64,000 nucleotides of DNA from Monocercomonoides exilis. Lineage: Eukaryota > Preaxostyla > Oxymonadida > Polymastigidae. The stretch spans positions 666,501-730,500 of the forward strand of contig LSRY02000043.1 of NCBI GenBank assembly GCA_001643675.2. Reading direction: 5' to 3'. A program made the translations under genes and the position numbers. The notes beneath the pieces were generated by a model. The model had not been told where the DNA came from and did not search any database. It saw only the letters and a list, made by a program, of their open reading frames with translations. Of this stretch, positions 46,701 through 59,400 are shown one piece after another (the stretch's first letter is position 1; every line of letters begins with the position of its first letter).

Positions 46701-49700
46701 GGTGCGTTTTCGAAAAAAACGGAGTGGACGAAGAAGCAGGGTTTGGGGGAGGGTTGTTTGCTCGGTTTGTGGATGTGAGTGTAAAGTACAGCATGAAGCA
46801 CAACACATTTGCAGAGAACAAAGCAAGCGTGGGGAAAGATGTGTATGTGATTTGCCCGCAGGCGAGAAAGATGCTGTATCAGGAGTTGTGGGAAGGAACA
46901 GTCGAAGAGGATGATGAAAAAGAGCGGTTTTGGGTTTATGATGAGAGTTCTGGAGTGGTAATCAACACTTCGATATTAGTTATGCTTTTTCCGGCAGGCG
47001 AGGAGATTGTATTTGTTGATGGAACAGTGATAAATTCAGAGGGGTGTGGTCACGAAGAAACACCATGTGGCGATGTGTTGCATGGGTTCAAAGCAATGAA
47101 CGAAAATCAGACCACAATAAGGATTGTGTCGGGTACATTTTTGGGATCAGTTATTGATCGAGACTCATCGCTCGCAATTGAAGGGGCAAAGGCGATTCAC
47201 CCAGAGCTGGAGATAAAGCAAAGCGGGCAGCTATGTGTGTCTCATGATAACATATCTCTTACGCTTCGAGGCTTGACTTTCAGATTTGCAACAGAACTTT
47301 CGCCAGCATTAACTTCTTCACAATTATCTTCGGCATCTTCTTCTGCGTTGAGTTCTGTCTTTGCCATCAGTTGCGGACGATGCGCAGTGACGGATTGTGC
47401 ATTTGGAAGAGGAGGCGAAGGAGAAGGAGATGAAGACCAATCAGAGGTGACAAGATGGCTGGTATATGAAACCGGAGGTGCAGTTGAGATGAGTTCTGTT
47501 CGGTTTGAAAGTGTTGATTTTTGCAATGAATGCGGGATTGGGCTTTGCCTTGGCGGAGAAATGGTTTGCCAAAACGTCACAATTTCCCACATTGCAACAG
47601 ATGGCCCGAATATATTTGAAAGCAGAGGCAATGCTCTGGTGGAATTCAGCATGATGAACGTGAGCCATGCAAGAGCAGAGAAAGGGCGATTTGTCACTGT
47701 GAAGGAAGGGTCGAGCTTGATGATGGGCGAGGAGTGTGCGCTTGAGGGTTGTGGGCGAAGTTCAGTGAATGGGAGTTTTGCTTGCTGCGAAATGAGCAAG
47801 GAAGCAGAGCTGAAGATAGAATCTGGGGCAATGAGTCATTGGGCATGCGACAATGAGAAAGGTTATGGAGGATGCCTGTTCGTCAAGCTGTGTGCCGGGT
47901 TTGGTGGAGATTTTTACTTCAAAAATATTCAGTTGAGTGAGAATGATGCCTTTGGGGGGAAGGACATGTTTGTGGAATGTGTAGAACTAAATGCATCGGT
48001 GACACAAGAAAGGTTCAGGTTTGAGCTGGCAAGTGGGAGCGACGGGAAGGCTGCTGATCTGAAGGGTATTGATGCAATGCGCTTTCCCTCTCCAGTGGAT
48101 TTGAGGCTATTTCTTATTCAGGCGCACTGCATGCAGGCTGTTGTGTCCAGCGAAGGGTATGACACTTTGGGCTGCGGGGTGCTGATGCATCCCTGCCAGT
48201 CATTTTGGAGAGGCTATTGCAACACGCAGGCAGACGCAGATCCAAAGGAGCTGGCAATACAGGAGGGTGCAACAGTCAGTCGCGGATACGATATGTCTTC
48301 ATTTGTTGTTGCTTCGTTGCCAGCAGAAGAATACAGCAAACTGCACATTTCACATGATATCCAGGATGGGATATCTGGTGCAGTGTTTTGGAATGCCAAG
48401 GCGCTGTTGTTCCGCACAATCATATTCTCATTTCCCCCAACAGCATCATCTGCCGTTCGTTCGATGATTGCTTCGTCGTCTGCAAGCTCTTTGCTGTCGA
48501 TTATCAACTGCTCCATATCCAAAGCGAGTGACGCTGCAGTTCAATATGTGGCTGTATCAGTCACAGGGGGCGAGCTTGTTATTGAAAGCAGTTCGTACAC
48601 ATCGTCTGGCGAGTATGCTTCTGCTCCCTTTTCTGTTCGTGGCACAATGTGTGCGATAAACAGCTCATTCAGCACGGCTCAAACGAGATCAAGCAAGGAA
48701 GGAGGGCTGATGCAAATCAAAACGAGTGGCGGTGATTCGGTAAAGATGGAGGGATGCACACTGGAAGGGTGTGCATGCACTGAAGAGAATGGGAAAGGGG
48801 GCGCTTTGTATGTTGATGGGAAAGAAGCCGTTCAGTCTAATTGTTTGCTGCTGAAAAGTGTCGATTTTGCAGCGAATCATGCACAAATCGGGGAGCACAT
48901 GTTTGTTGCGTGCAAAGACCTGAATGCTACAGTGACAAAGTCGAGCTTCATGTTTTCGTTGGATTTTGTCAAGGAAGATGACAATGGGCTGATGGGAAGC
49001 GATGCAGTGCATAATGAAACAACGCTTCTGAGGTTTCTTGTGCAGTACAAAGGAAGCACAGTGCACATTGCTCGAGCCGGGTACGACTTGTTGCGATGTG
49101 GAGGAGCAGAGGATCCGTGCAGGAGCTGGACTCACGGGGTGAAGCAATTTGAGTCAGAGTCCCCCACAAAAATAGTTGTGATCGATGGAGGCTGCAACTA
49201 CAAGGAGAATGGGGTGCTTTCGGATTATGAAGTGAAGTCGATTGGGGAGGAAGAAGAGGAGCAATCAAGAGCTGAGCTTTGCGTCGTGCAGGGCGATGAC
49301 GAACAACATGACGTGTGCATGCGAAATGCAAGGGTGCTTTGTTTTGAAAAGATCTCGTTTGTTGTGGCAGAGGGGTTTTCAAACGAGGAAAACGGGGTGA
49401 TTGTCAGCGAAGATGGGAACTTGAGGTTGACGAGCTGCGAGGCTTGGATGAACGGCAGAGCTTTGCTGGAAAACAGCGCTTCATTTGTCGTTGTGCTGAG
49501 AGGGGCTGTGCTGCTGGAAGGAATGACAGTGAGCCGCTCATCGTTTGGAAGAAGTTTGATGGAAATAGCGTCTCATGTGGATTGTGTGTTGGATTCTGTC
49601 AGTGCAGAATTGATAAATGTTGAAGAAGGATGCATAATTAGCATGAGAGATGACGACTCTGAGCAAATGAACAGCAAAAACGCTGGAGCAGGGATTTCAT

Positions 49701-52700
49701 TAAACAAGTGCTCATTCAAGAATATCACAAACAACGGAGAGAGCGGAAGCGTTGTGGTTGTTGGAGGAAGAGGCAGTGGAAGCAAACTTTGCATTAATTC
49801 GAGTATGCTTGAAATGTGCACAAGCAGCAATTCGCAGAAAGGAGGGGCAATTCTGTTTCGATTGAGCTCTGGCGGATGCTTGGACGTGAGAGGCTCAACG
49901 ATTGGGCTGTGCAGCTGTTCGGCACAGAATGGGTGTGGAGGCGGCTTCTATGTTGAGGCTGTGCATGCAGGAAGCCTGAACATGCTTTTTGCTAATATCA
50001 AGTTCGACTCGAACATTGCGCATATCGGGAGGGATTTGTTTGTGGAGTGCAACAACATCAGAGAGCAGATCAACGAGACGCAGTTCCAGTTTGATCTGAG
50101 AGAATCGAAGTACAACAGTCTGAATGCAATATTTGGAATAGACAGAGCAGAGTTGTGTGTGGAGGCAGTGAATCTGATTGAGTTTATTGTGATATATCAG
50201 AATGACACGATCTTCACGAGCTCGGATGATGGATCAGCAAGTGAAGACAGCAAAAACTGTGGAACTCAGGCGCTTCCATGCTTGTCGGTCGGGTATGCAG
50301 TCGACCATCTCACATATGACTTTGAAAGCCAGATTGTGGTTGTCGGGGAAGGGTTGATTGGAAAGGAAGTGGACGTGGCAAATGTATCGATACGATCGCG
50401 GGGATCAGAGACTGCACTTCTGCGCATTGGTTTGCAACTGGAATGCACACGCCAGTATGTGGTGCTGTGTTCGGAGGCAGTTTTCTTCAGGGGGATTTCG
50501 TTTGTTGTTTGTGCAGAGAGCATGCATGGTCATGGATGCTTTGTAGAGTGCAGCCGAGGCACAACACAAATGACAAGGTGCTCGTTTCGAAATGATGCAG
50601 AGATGGGCAATTCCACCAAGATAAATGCCATTTTGGTGCAAGTGGAGGCAAGGGGATGTCTGCAACTGGAAAACACAACACTGAGGCAGATATCGTCAGA
50701 ATGTCCGCTGATAGCATGTGAAGGACAATCAACGCTGCGCTGCACTTCTCTGATCATGGAATCGCTTTTCTGTGCATGTGATGCGATTCTTGTAAAAGAA
50801 TGCGAATTATTGGGCATGGAAAAAGTCGAGTGCCATGATGTTGTGTGCAGCAGTGGAGCGCTGTTTGCCTTTCAGGGAATAAATGCTGGTGAGAGGAGTG
50901 GAAACAGTGAAGAATACTCTCTTTCAATGGGCTCATTTAAAAACATATCAGTCGAGGCAAGAAAGCAAACACTTTTCTGTTTTACGCGCTTAACAAATCT
51001 GCGAATGCGAAACATCACTTTTAGCAGATGCTCGGCACTTGTGCAGAATGGCATGTTGCTATCTTCTGATAGATGCCATGAAACAGAAATTGAATACTGC
51101 CGCTTTAGCGAGAAAGGAATGGACGACATCGTGGAGTCAAAGACGCCAAGAAGCGAGATATGCAAATGGAATGGATCACTAGTTGCCCTGCAACAGTCTG
51201 AGACAATAATAAGAGGCACCACCATATCAGAATCGCCAATCGGGGGATTATTTGTGTCTGGAGGGAATGTGATGATAGATCAAGGGGAGTTTCGGGACAA
51301 CAATGCAAAGGTGAAAGGATATCCATCTGCACGAAAAAATATAGCATGCGCTGATCGTGGCATGCTGTCAATCGCAAGCCTGAAAGGAGGAGACGGCATG
51401 TTGCCAAGCACATCCATGTGGATTGCAAATAGCAATTGTGTGCTTGGTGGAATTGCTTCAGAGCGAGCATCATCATTTTTTATCCCTGTGCTAGAGTCGG
51501 TGAAGATGGAAAAAGGAGAAATTACAACAGAGCTCACATTCATCGGAAAGCTTCTTCTTCCGTGCAATCTGACGGTTCAGATAGCTTTTTCAATTGGAAG
51601 TGAGTCTCAAATAGAAAAGCAAAATATGAATGAGAGCAACTACAAATCTGAAACTGAGATTCACAGCTGGATATCTTCCACAAAAATAAATGGAGTATCG
51701 GAAGAGGTTGAAGTGTCAGTGTGCATTCTGTTTGGAGACGAGAGCATTCGGCGACCAACTGATTCTTTCATCCTGAAGAACAGAAGCGAGCCCAAATCAA
51801 ATGGAGATGAAAGAATTGTTGAAGGAGGAAACAAAGAAAAATCGATATGGCCAATTGTGGTTGTAATTTTGGCTATTATATTATTGTTTGTAATAATTGT
51901 TTCTGTGGTATTTGCAGTGAGATGGAGAAAGCAGAAGAGAAGGACAAAGAGCTGGAGGTGATTGTGGAAGACACAGTGAAGAAGGATCCGAAAGCGTTTG
52001 AGATGGTGACGATGGAGATGTCACCCGAGGAGCAGTGGAGGAGAGCTGAGAGGGAGGCAGAGAAGAAGAATGAAGAGAGGATAAAGAAGAGAGTGTATGA
52101 GAAAAGCTTGGGACATTCAGAGTCATCAGAGCATTTGTTGAGTGAGAGTGGCTCAACAGAATACATCTTGGGGAGAGATTCAGACAAGATCCCTCAATGG
52201 ATGCTTGAGAAGGTTGATGAGGAAGAGACGAGGAAAAGAACACCATCGCCATCCATTTCATCCACCTCAACAACAGACACTTCAGACACAGAATCCACTT
52301 TTGTTCGAGGAGAGGATCTGTGTCCAACCACCTCATCCATGTCGAATCTGGTGGATGCAATGGCCTGTTCATCGCCGCATGAGAAGCTCATTGTGGACTT
52401 GAGGGATTCGCTGTTCATGCTGCTTCATGGAAGGAATGAGAAGAAAGAGATGGCGATAGGCACTCTGCAAGAGAGGGAGGTCTCTGCTGCTCAGATCCTG
52501 TTCTGGGTGGCCAATCTTGCTCTCCACTCATTTGACGAAATGAACAATCCTCTTTCATCTCTTGCCAACCTCAGCCCTCACATCGTGCTGTTTTCTGAGC
52601 ACATGGTGATCTGCATTGCCCTCCACTCCGACTGCTCCTCAGGCTCAGACACTTCATCCACTTTTTCTTCCACCTCGACAATTGTCACCTCTTCCTCAGA

Positions 52701-53181
52701 TTGCTCAGCCATCAACAAGAAAGGCCAAGGCTCACCACCACCACCTTCATCAGCATTTGAGGATGAGGATGACAACCGGAAAGAGTGTCTGCGGTGGAAG
52801 GCGCCAGAGCTGCTGATGAACAAAGATCTGGGAGCCACAAAGAAGACAGTTGTGTTCTCGATTGGGATGATGCTGTGGGAGAGTCTGACGCTGGAGATCC
52901 CGTTTGGCGAGTATGAAGCAGAGGTGGCGGGGATGTGGCTGAAAGAAGGAAAGCGGCCGAAGACGGGAGGGCTGGAAGGGAGCAGGCTGGAAGGGCTGGT
53001 GAAAGGGTGCTTTTCGCAAGAGGCGAGGGACAGATGCACTCTGACAGATGTGAAGCGGGTGCTAATTGGGTTGTTCCCGGCCGGGACAGTCATGCTCACA
53101 GTGACCGATGCGATTGGGCTGGAGGAAGGATCAGGAAGCTACAGGAAATACAGCAGGTTCAGTGGGGAAGGAAGCAACTGA
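40782..53181 (+). CDS. giant type I membrane beta-helix surface protein with cytoplasmic pseudokinase tail (two single-base frame breaks)
   Basis: Three overlapping frames (40,782-44,402; 44,153-51,961; 51,847-53,181) are one gene broken by a missing base in the G-run at 44,343-44,347 and in the A-run at 51,946-51,948. The inverted copy has four A at the latter site and reads through. The reconstructed length is about 4,133 codons, without introns. Order: signal peptide (MLDKCLLISAFISISFQLAA); Cys/Gly/Asn-rich ectodomain with GGA/GGG and FxxN-like turns typical of parallel beta-helix and Pmp-like repeats; eight roughly 1.1-kb modules, most with a CG...C pair (such as LCGFEDYPC); one transmembrane helix (IWPIVVVILAIILLFVIIVS) with basic stop-transfer; acidic linker; and a kinase C-lobe (RWKAPELL, VFSIGMMLWESLTLEIPFG). 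The Gly-rich loop, VAIK Lys, HRD and DFG motifs are not seen, so catalysis is unlikely. Role inferred: cell-surface adhesion or sensing. Confidence 0.85.
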
Positions 53182-54730
53182 GAAGGCAGAAATTAAAGTG
53201 AGCGTGATTTTGACGGATGAGCATAACAATGTTTGAAAATGGAATGACAAAGAAAAGAGAAATGGAAAAAGAAGAGGCTGGTGGAATTGGTCACACAAGA
53301 TTTCACAGATAGAAGATCCATTGAAGAAGCATTGGAAGCAAATGAATGGATGGATTGCAGTCGTTCCATTTTGTGTGACGAATATGGTGAGATGCCCGTC
53401 ATCACGCACAATTGCGATATCTGCTTGAATTTATCTGGCTCTCTTTTCTTTTCTTTCTTTTATTTTTTCCTTTATATTTTTTGTTTGTGAAGAAAGGATT
53501 TCTTCTACGTGCCTTTTCTTCTATTGGCTGATTCATGGCATTTGCACGCATGTGCCACATACACTCTGCATTTCAGCACATGTCTATTTTTGAGGCATTG
53601 GCTTTCTTCCAAGTTGAATTATGTTATTAATAGAATTTTTCATTTCAAAGAAATTCACCAAAAAAATGATTCAAAATCGGGAGAAAAAATCAATCAAGAA
53701 AGCACGACTATGCTTCAATAAAATTCTATGTTTTAACTAAATATAAATTCTATTGTTTTTTCCTATTAAAAATCAAATAATAATTTTTTCTTTTATTTTT
53801 ATTTTTATTTTTTTATTTGTTAATTCAATGCTTAATTTAATGATGATATTAGAAGCAATATTCCACACTTTTTTGGATGTTATTTAATTGTTTGACTGTT
53901 AGCATACAAACAAAAGTATTTCTGAAATTGCATTGAAAAAAATTTCCAATTCATTTTAATAAAATTCAACAAGCCAATTTGTGATTATATTTTTTATTAA
54001 AAAAACAAGATAGTTATTTGTATTAAAAAATTATTATTAAAATAATTTTTAGTCTGTTCGCGTGTGAAAAAGTTTTCAAAAATAGCAAGCAAAAGTGTTT
54101 GTGCACATAATTTTTCGTTGGCACTTCATCAAAAGAAATAATTGTTTATCATCGAAACTTTATTATTTTAATTTCCGAGAGTGTATTGCATAAAAGAAAC
54201 GGAATAGAAAAATTCACACAAAATTTAGTGAGATTGCGTTCATAATTATTTCAATCTGAAAATCAATATGAATATATTTCACTTGATTCTGATTTTTTTT
54301 AAAAGAGAAAAATATATCATTTTTTTTAATATCACATTTTTCTGATTTTAAAATTCACTCAACCAACTTCGTTGAATTCCCAACAAATATTTCAAAATTT
54401 GCATTCAAAATTCAAAGTTCTTGAACCATGATAATATCAATAAATTCAGAAAGAAATGATAAATATCAGCATTATAGGAACTTAAAAATTTTATGGTAAA
54501 TTATGAATATGACAAACGATTATCAACACTTTTCTCAAAATGATTATTTTCTTTTGTTTTTTTTGAATGTTTTTCGAATGAATCAATTCTCTTAATTGCT
54601 ATTTATTTCTTTCCTTTCAAAAATGAAATGTATTTCACCTGTGTGATTGTTTCAAAAATCAAACCATTTTTTCTGAAAATTGGGTTATTCTTTTTGAAAA
54701 GTCGCAAATATTCAATTAATTTTGATTAAT
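45590..54730. repeat. left arm of giant palindrome
   Basis: The reverse complement of 54,864-64,000. It includes the last roughly 60% of the receptor gene and 1.5 kb of 3' flank. Observed differences from the right arm are three homopolymer length changes in the coding part, four clustered transitions (46,756-46,782), a few single-base indels in AT-rich flank near 53.7-54.0 kb, and about three substitutions close to the spacer. The left limit is set only by the window end on the other arm. Confidence 0.97.
53182..54681. other. 3' flank of receptor gene, left arm
   Basis: The first 300 bases are GC-richer and keep a short gene-like frame (SIEEALEANEWMDCSRSILC, 53,281-53,490), possibly a remnant of an extended C-terminus or 3' UTR. 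The rest is very AT-rich. The same sequence appears inverted at 54,913-56,409. Confidence 0.5.
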
Positions 54731-54912
54731 ATAGAAGCCTCCATTTTGATCAATGTTGAGAACTGATCTGTCAAATAACAAAACTATTCTTTCAATTTCA
54801 TGTTAACAATAAGAAATTATCTGTTTTTAACTTGGTGCTCGCTTTCATCATAAATCATTTCTAATTAATCAGGATTAATTGAATATTTGCGACTTCTCAA
54901 AAAGAATAACCC
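54682..54912. mobile_element. MITE family B, copy 2, at the palindrome centre
   Basis: The ends GGGTTATTCTTTTTGAAAAG and CTTCTCAAAAAGAATAACCC continue through TCGCAAATATTCAATTAA, matching the MITE at 37,218. The unique middle 54,731-54,863 (133 bp) is the spacer of the giant palindrome. The TIR-type arms differ at two or three positions (such as GAAAAG/GAGAAG), whereas outside the element the palindrome simply continues. Confidence 0.8.
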
Positions 54913-56409
54913 AATTTTCAGAAAAAATGGTTTGATTTTTGAAACAATCACACAGGTGAAATACATTTCATTTTTGAAAGGAAAGAAATAAATAGCAATT
55001 AAGAGAATTGATTCATTCGAAAAACATTCAAAAAAAACAAAAGAAAATAATCATTTTGAGAAAAGTGTTGATAATCGTTTGTCATATTCATAATTTACCA
55101 TAAAATTTTTAAGTTCCTATAATGCTGATATTTATCATTTCTTTCTGAATTTATTGATATTATCATGGTTCAAGAACTTTGAATTTTGAATGCAAATTTT
55201 GAAATATTTGTTGGGAATTCAACGAAGTTGGTTGAGTGAATTTTAAAATCAGAAAAATGTGATATTAAAAAAAATGATATATTTTTCTCTTTTAAAAAAA
55301 ATCAGAATCAAGTGAAATATATTCATATTGATTTTCAGATTGAAATAATTATGAACGCAATCTCACTAAATTTTGTGTGAATTTTTCTATTCCGTTTCTT
55401 TTATGCAATACACTCTCGGAAATTAAAATAATAAAGTTTCGATGATAAACAATTATTTCTTTTGATGAAGTGCCAACGAAAAATTATGTGCACAAACACT
55501 TTTGCTTGCTATTTTTGAAAACTTTTTCACACGCGAACAGACTAAAAATTATTTTAATAATAATTTTTTAATACAAATAACTATCTTGTTTTTTTAATAA
55601 AAAATATAATCACAAATTGGCTTGTTGAATTTTATTAAAATGAATTGGAAATTTTTTTCAATGCAATTTCAGAAATACTTTTGTTTGTATGCTAACAGTC
55701 AAACAATTAAATAACATCCAAAAAGTGTGGAATATTGCTTCTAATATCATCATTAAATTAAGCATTGAATTAACAAATAAAAAATAAAAATAAAAATAAA
55801 AGAAAAAATTATTATTTGATTTTTAATAGGAAAAACAATAGAATTTATATTTAGTTAAAACATAGAATTTTATTGAAGCATAGTCGTGCTTTCTTGATTG
55901 ATTTTTTCTCCCGATTTTGAATCATTTTTTTGGTGAATTTCTTTGAAATGAAAAATTCTATTAATAACATAATTCAACTTGGAAGAAAGCCAATGCCTCA
56001 AAAATAGACATGTGCTGAAATGCAGAGTGTATGTGGCACATGCGTGCAAATGCCATGAATCAGCCAATAGAAGAAAAGGCACGTAGAAGAAATCCTTTCT
56101 TCACAAACAAAAAATATAAAGGAAAAAATAAAAGAAAGAAAAGAAAAGAGAGCCAGATAAATTCAAGCAGATATCGCAATTGTGCGTGATGACGGGCATC
56201 TCACCATATTCGTCACACAAAATGGAACGACTGCAATCCATCCATTCATTTGCTTCCAATGCTTCTTCAATGGATCTTCTATCTGTGAAATCTTGTGTGA
56301 CCAATTCCACCAGCCTCTTCTTTTTCCATTTCTCTTTTCTTTGTCATTCCATTTTCAAACATTGTTATGCTCATCCGTCAAAATCACGCTCACTTTAATT
56401 TCTGCCTTC
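54913..56409. other. 3' flank of receptor gene, right arm
   Basis: Mirror of 53,182-54,681 with no additional feature. Confidence 0.5.
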
Positions 56410-59400
56410 TCAGTTGCTTCCTTCCCCACTGAACCTGCTGTATTTCCTGTAGCTTCCTGATCCTTCCTCCAGCCCAATCGCATCGGTCACTGTGAGCATG
56501 ACTGTCCCGGCCGGGAACAACCCAATTAGCACCCGCTTCACATCTGTCAGAGTGCATCTGTCCCTCGCCTCTTGCGAAAAGCACCCTTTCACCAGCCCTT
56601 CCAGCCTGCTCCCTTCCAGCCCTCCCGTCTTCGGCCGCTTTCCTTCTTTCAGCCACATCCCCGCCACCTCTGCTTCATACTCGCCAAACGGGATCTCCAG
56701 CGTCAGACTCTCCCACAGCATCATCCCAATCGAGAACACAACTGTCTTCTTTGTGGCTCCCAGATCTTTGTTCATCAGCAGCTCTGGCGCCTTCCACCGC
56801 AGACACTCTTTCCGGTTGTCATCCTCATCCTCAAATGCTGATGAAGGTGGTGGTGGTGAGCCTTGGCCTTTCTTGTTGATGGCTGAGCAATCTGAGGAAG
56901 AGGTGACAATTGTCGAGGTGGAAGAAAAAGTGGATGAAGTGTCTGAGCCTGAGGAGCAGTCGGAGTGGAGGGCAATGCAGATCACCATGTGCTCAGAAAA
57001 CAGCACGATGTGAGGGCTGAGGTTGGCAAGAGATGAAAGAGGATTGTTCATTTCGTCAAATGAGTGGAGAGCAAGATTGGCCACCCAGAACAGGATCTGA
57101 GCAGCAGAGACCTCCCTCTCTTGCAGAGTGCCTATCGCCATCTCTTTCTTCTCATTCCTTCCATGAAGCAGCATGAACAGCGAATCCCTCAAGTCCACAA
57201 TGAGCTTCTCATGCGGCGATGAACAGGCCATTGCATCCACCAGATTCGACATGGATGAGGTGGTTGGACACAGATCCTCTCCTCGAACAAAAGTGGATTC
57301 TGTGTCTGAAGTGTCTGTTGTTGAGGTGGATGAAATGGATGGCGATGGTGTTCTTTTCCTCGTCTCTTCCTCATCAACCTTCTCAAGCATCCATTGAGGG
57401 ATCTTGTCTGAATCTCTCCCCAAGATGTATTCTGTTGAGCCACTCTCACTCAACAAATGCTCTGATGACTCTGAATGTCCCAAGCTTTTCTCATACACTC
57501 TCTTCTTTATCCTCTCTTCATTCTTCTTCTCTGCCTCCCTCTCAGCTCTCCTCCACTGCTCCTCGGGTGACATCTCCATCGTCACCATCTCAAACGCTTT
57601 CGGATCCTTCTTCACTGTGTCTTCCACAATCACCTCCAGCTCTTTTGTCCTTCTCTTCTGCTTTCTCCATCTCACTGCAAATACCACAGAAACAATTATT
57701 ACAAACAATAATATAATAGCCAAAATTACAACCACAATTGGCCATATCGATTTTTCTTTGTTTCCTCCTTCAACAATTCTTTCATCTCCATTTGATTTGG
57801 GCTCGCTTCTGTTCTTCAGGATGAAAGAATCAGTTGGTCGCCGAATGCTCTCGTCTCCAAACAGAATGCACACTGACACTTCAACCTCTTCCGATACTCC
57901 ATTTATTTTTGTGGAAGATATCCAGCTGTGAATCTCAGTTTCAGATTTGTAGTTGCTCTCATTCATATTTTGCTTTTCTATTTGAGACTCACTTCCAATT
58001 GAAAAAGCTATCTGAACCGTCAGATTGCACGGAAGAAGAAGCTTTCCGATGAATGTGAGCTCTGTTGTAATTTCTCCTTTTTCCATCTTCACCGACTCTA
58101 GCACAGGGATAAAAAATGATGATGCTCGCTCTGAAGCAATTCCACCAAGCACACAATTGCTATTTGCAATCCACATGGATGTGCTTGGCAACATGCCGTC
58201 TCCTCCTTTCAGGCTTGCGATTGACAGCATGCCACGATCAGCGCATGCTATATTTTTTCGTGCAGATGGATATCCTTTCACCTTTGCATTGTTGTCCCGA
58301 AACTCCCCTTGATCTATCATCACATTCCCTCCAGACACAAATAATCCCCCGATTGGCGATTCTGATATGGTGGTGCCTCTTATTATTGTCTCAGACTGTT
58401 GCAGGGCAACTAGTGATCCATTCCATTTGCATATCTCGCTTCTTGGCGTCTTTGACTCCACGATGTCGTCCATTCCTTTCTCGCTAAAGCGGCAGTATTC
58501 AATTTCTGTTTCATGGCATCTATCAGAAGATAGCAACATGCCATTCTGCACAAGTGCCGAGCATCTGCTAAAAGTGATGTTTCGCATTCGCAGATTTGTT
58601 AAGCGCGTAAAACAGAAAAGTGTTTGCTTTCTTGCCTCGACTGATATGTTTTTAAATGAGCCCATTGAAAGAGAGTATTCTTCACTGTTTCCACTCCTCT
58701 CACCAGCATTTATTCCCTGAAAGGCAAACAGCGCTCCACTGCTGCACACAACATCATGGCACTCGACTTTTTCCATGCCCAATAATTCGCATTCTTTTAC
58801 AAGAATCGCATCACATGCACAGAAAAGCGATTCCATGATCAGAGAAGTGCAGCGCAGCGTTGATTGTCCTTCACATGCTATCAGCGGACATTCTGACGAT
58901 ATCTGCCTCAGTGTTGTGTTTTCCAGTTGCAGACATCCCCTTGCCTCCACTTGCACCAAAATGGCATTTATCTTGGTGGAATTGCCCATCTCTGCATCAT
59001 TTCGAAACGAGCACCTTGTCATTTGTGTTGTGCCTCGGCTGCACTCTACAAAGCATCCATGACCATGCATGCTCTCTGCACAAACAACAAACGAAATCCC
59101 CCTGAAGAAAACTGCCTCCGAACACAGCACCACATACTGGCGTGTGCATTCCAGTTGCAAACCAATGCGCAGAAGTGCAGTCTCTGATCCCCGCGATCGT
59201 ATCGATACATTTGCCACGTCCACTTCCTTTCCAATCAACCCTTCCCCGACAACCACAATCTGGCTTTCAAAGTCATATGTGAGATGGTCGACTGCATACC
59301 CGACCGACAAGCATGGAAGCGCCTGAGTTCCACAGTTTTTGCTGTCTTCACTTGCTGATCCATCATCCGAGCTCGTGAAGATCGTGTCATTCTGATATAT

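Noticed and set aside
41080-52372. Long minus-strand frames (up to about 245 codons) opposite the receptor gene, and their mirror images at 56-64 kb.
   Set aside because: They are Ser/Pro/His-rich antisense shadows of a biased coding sequence, without start context, domains or splice structure.
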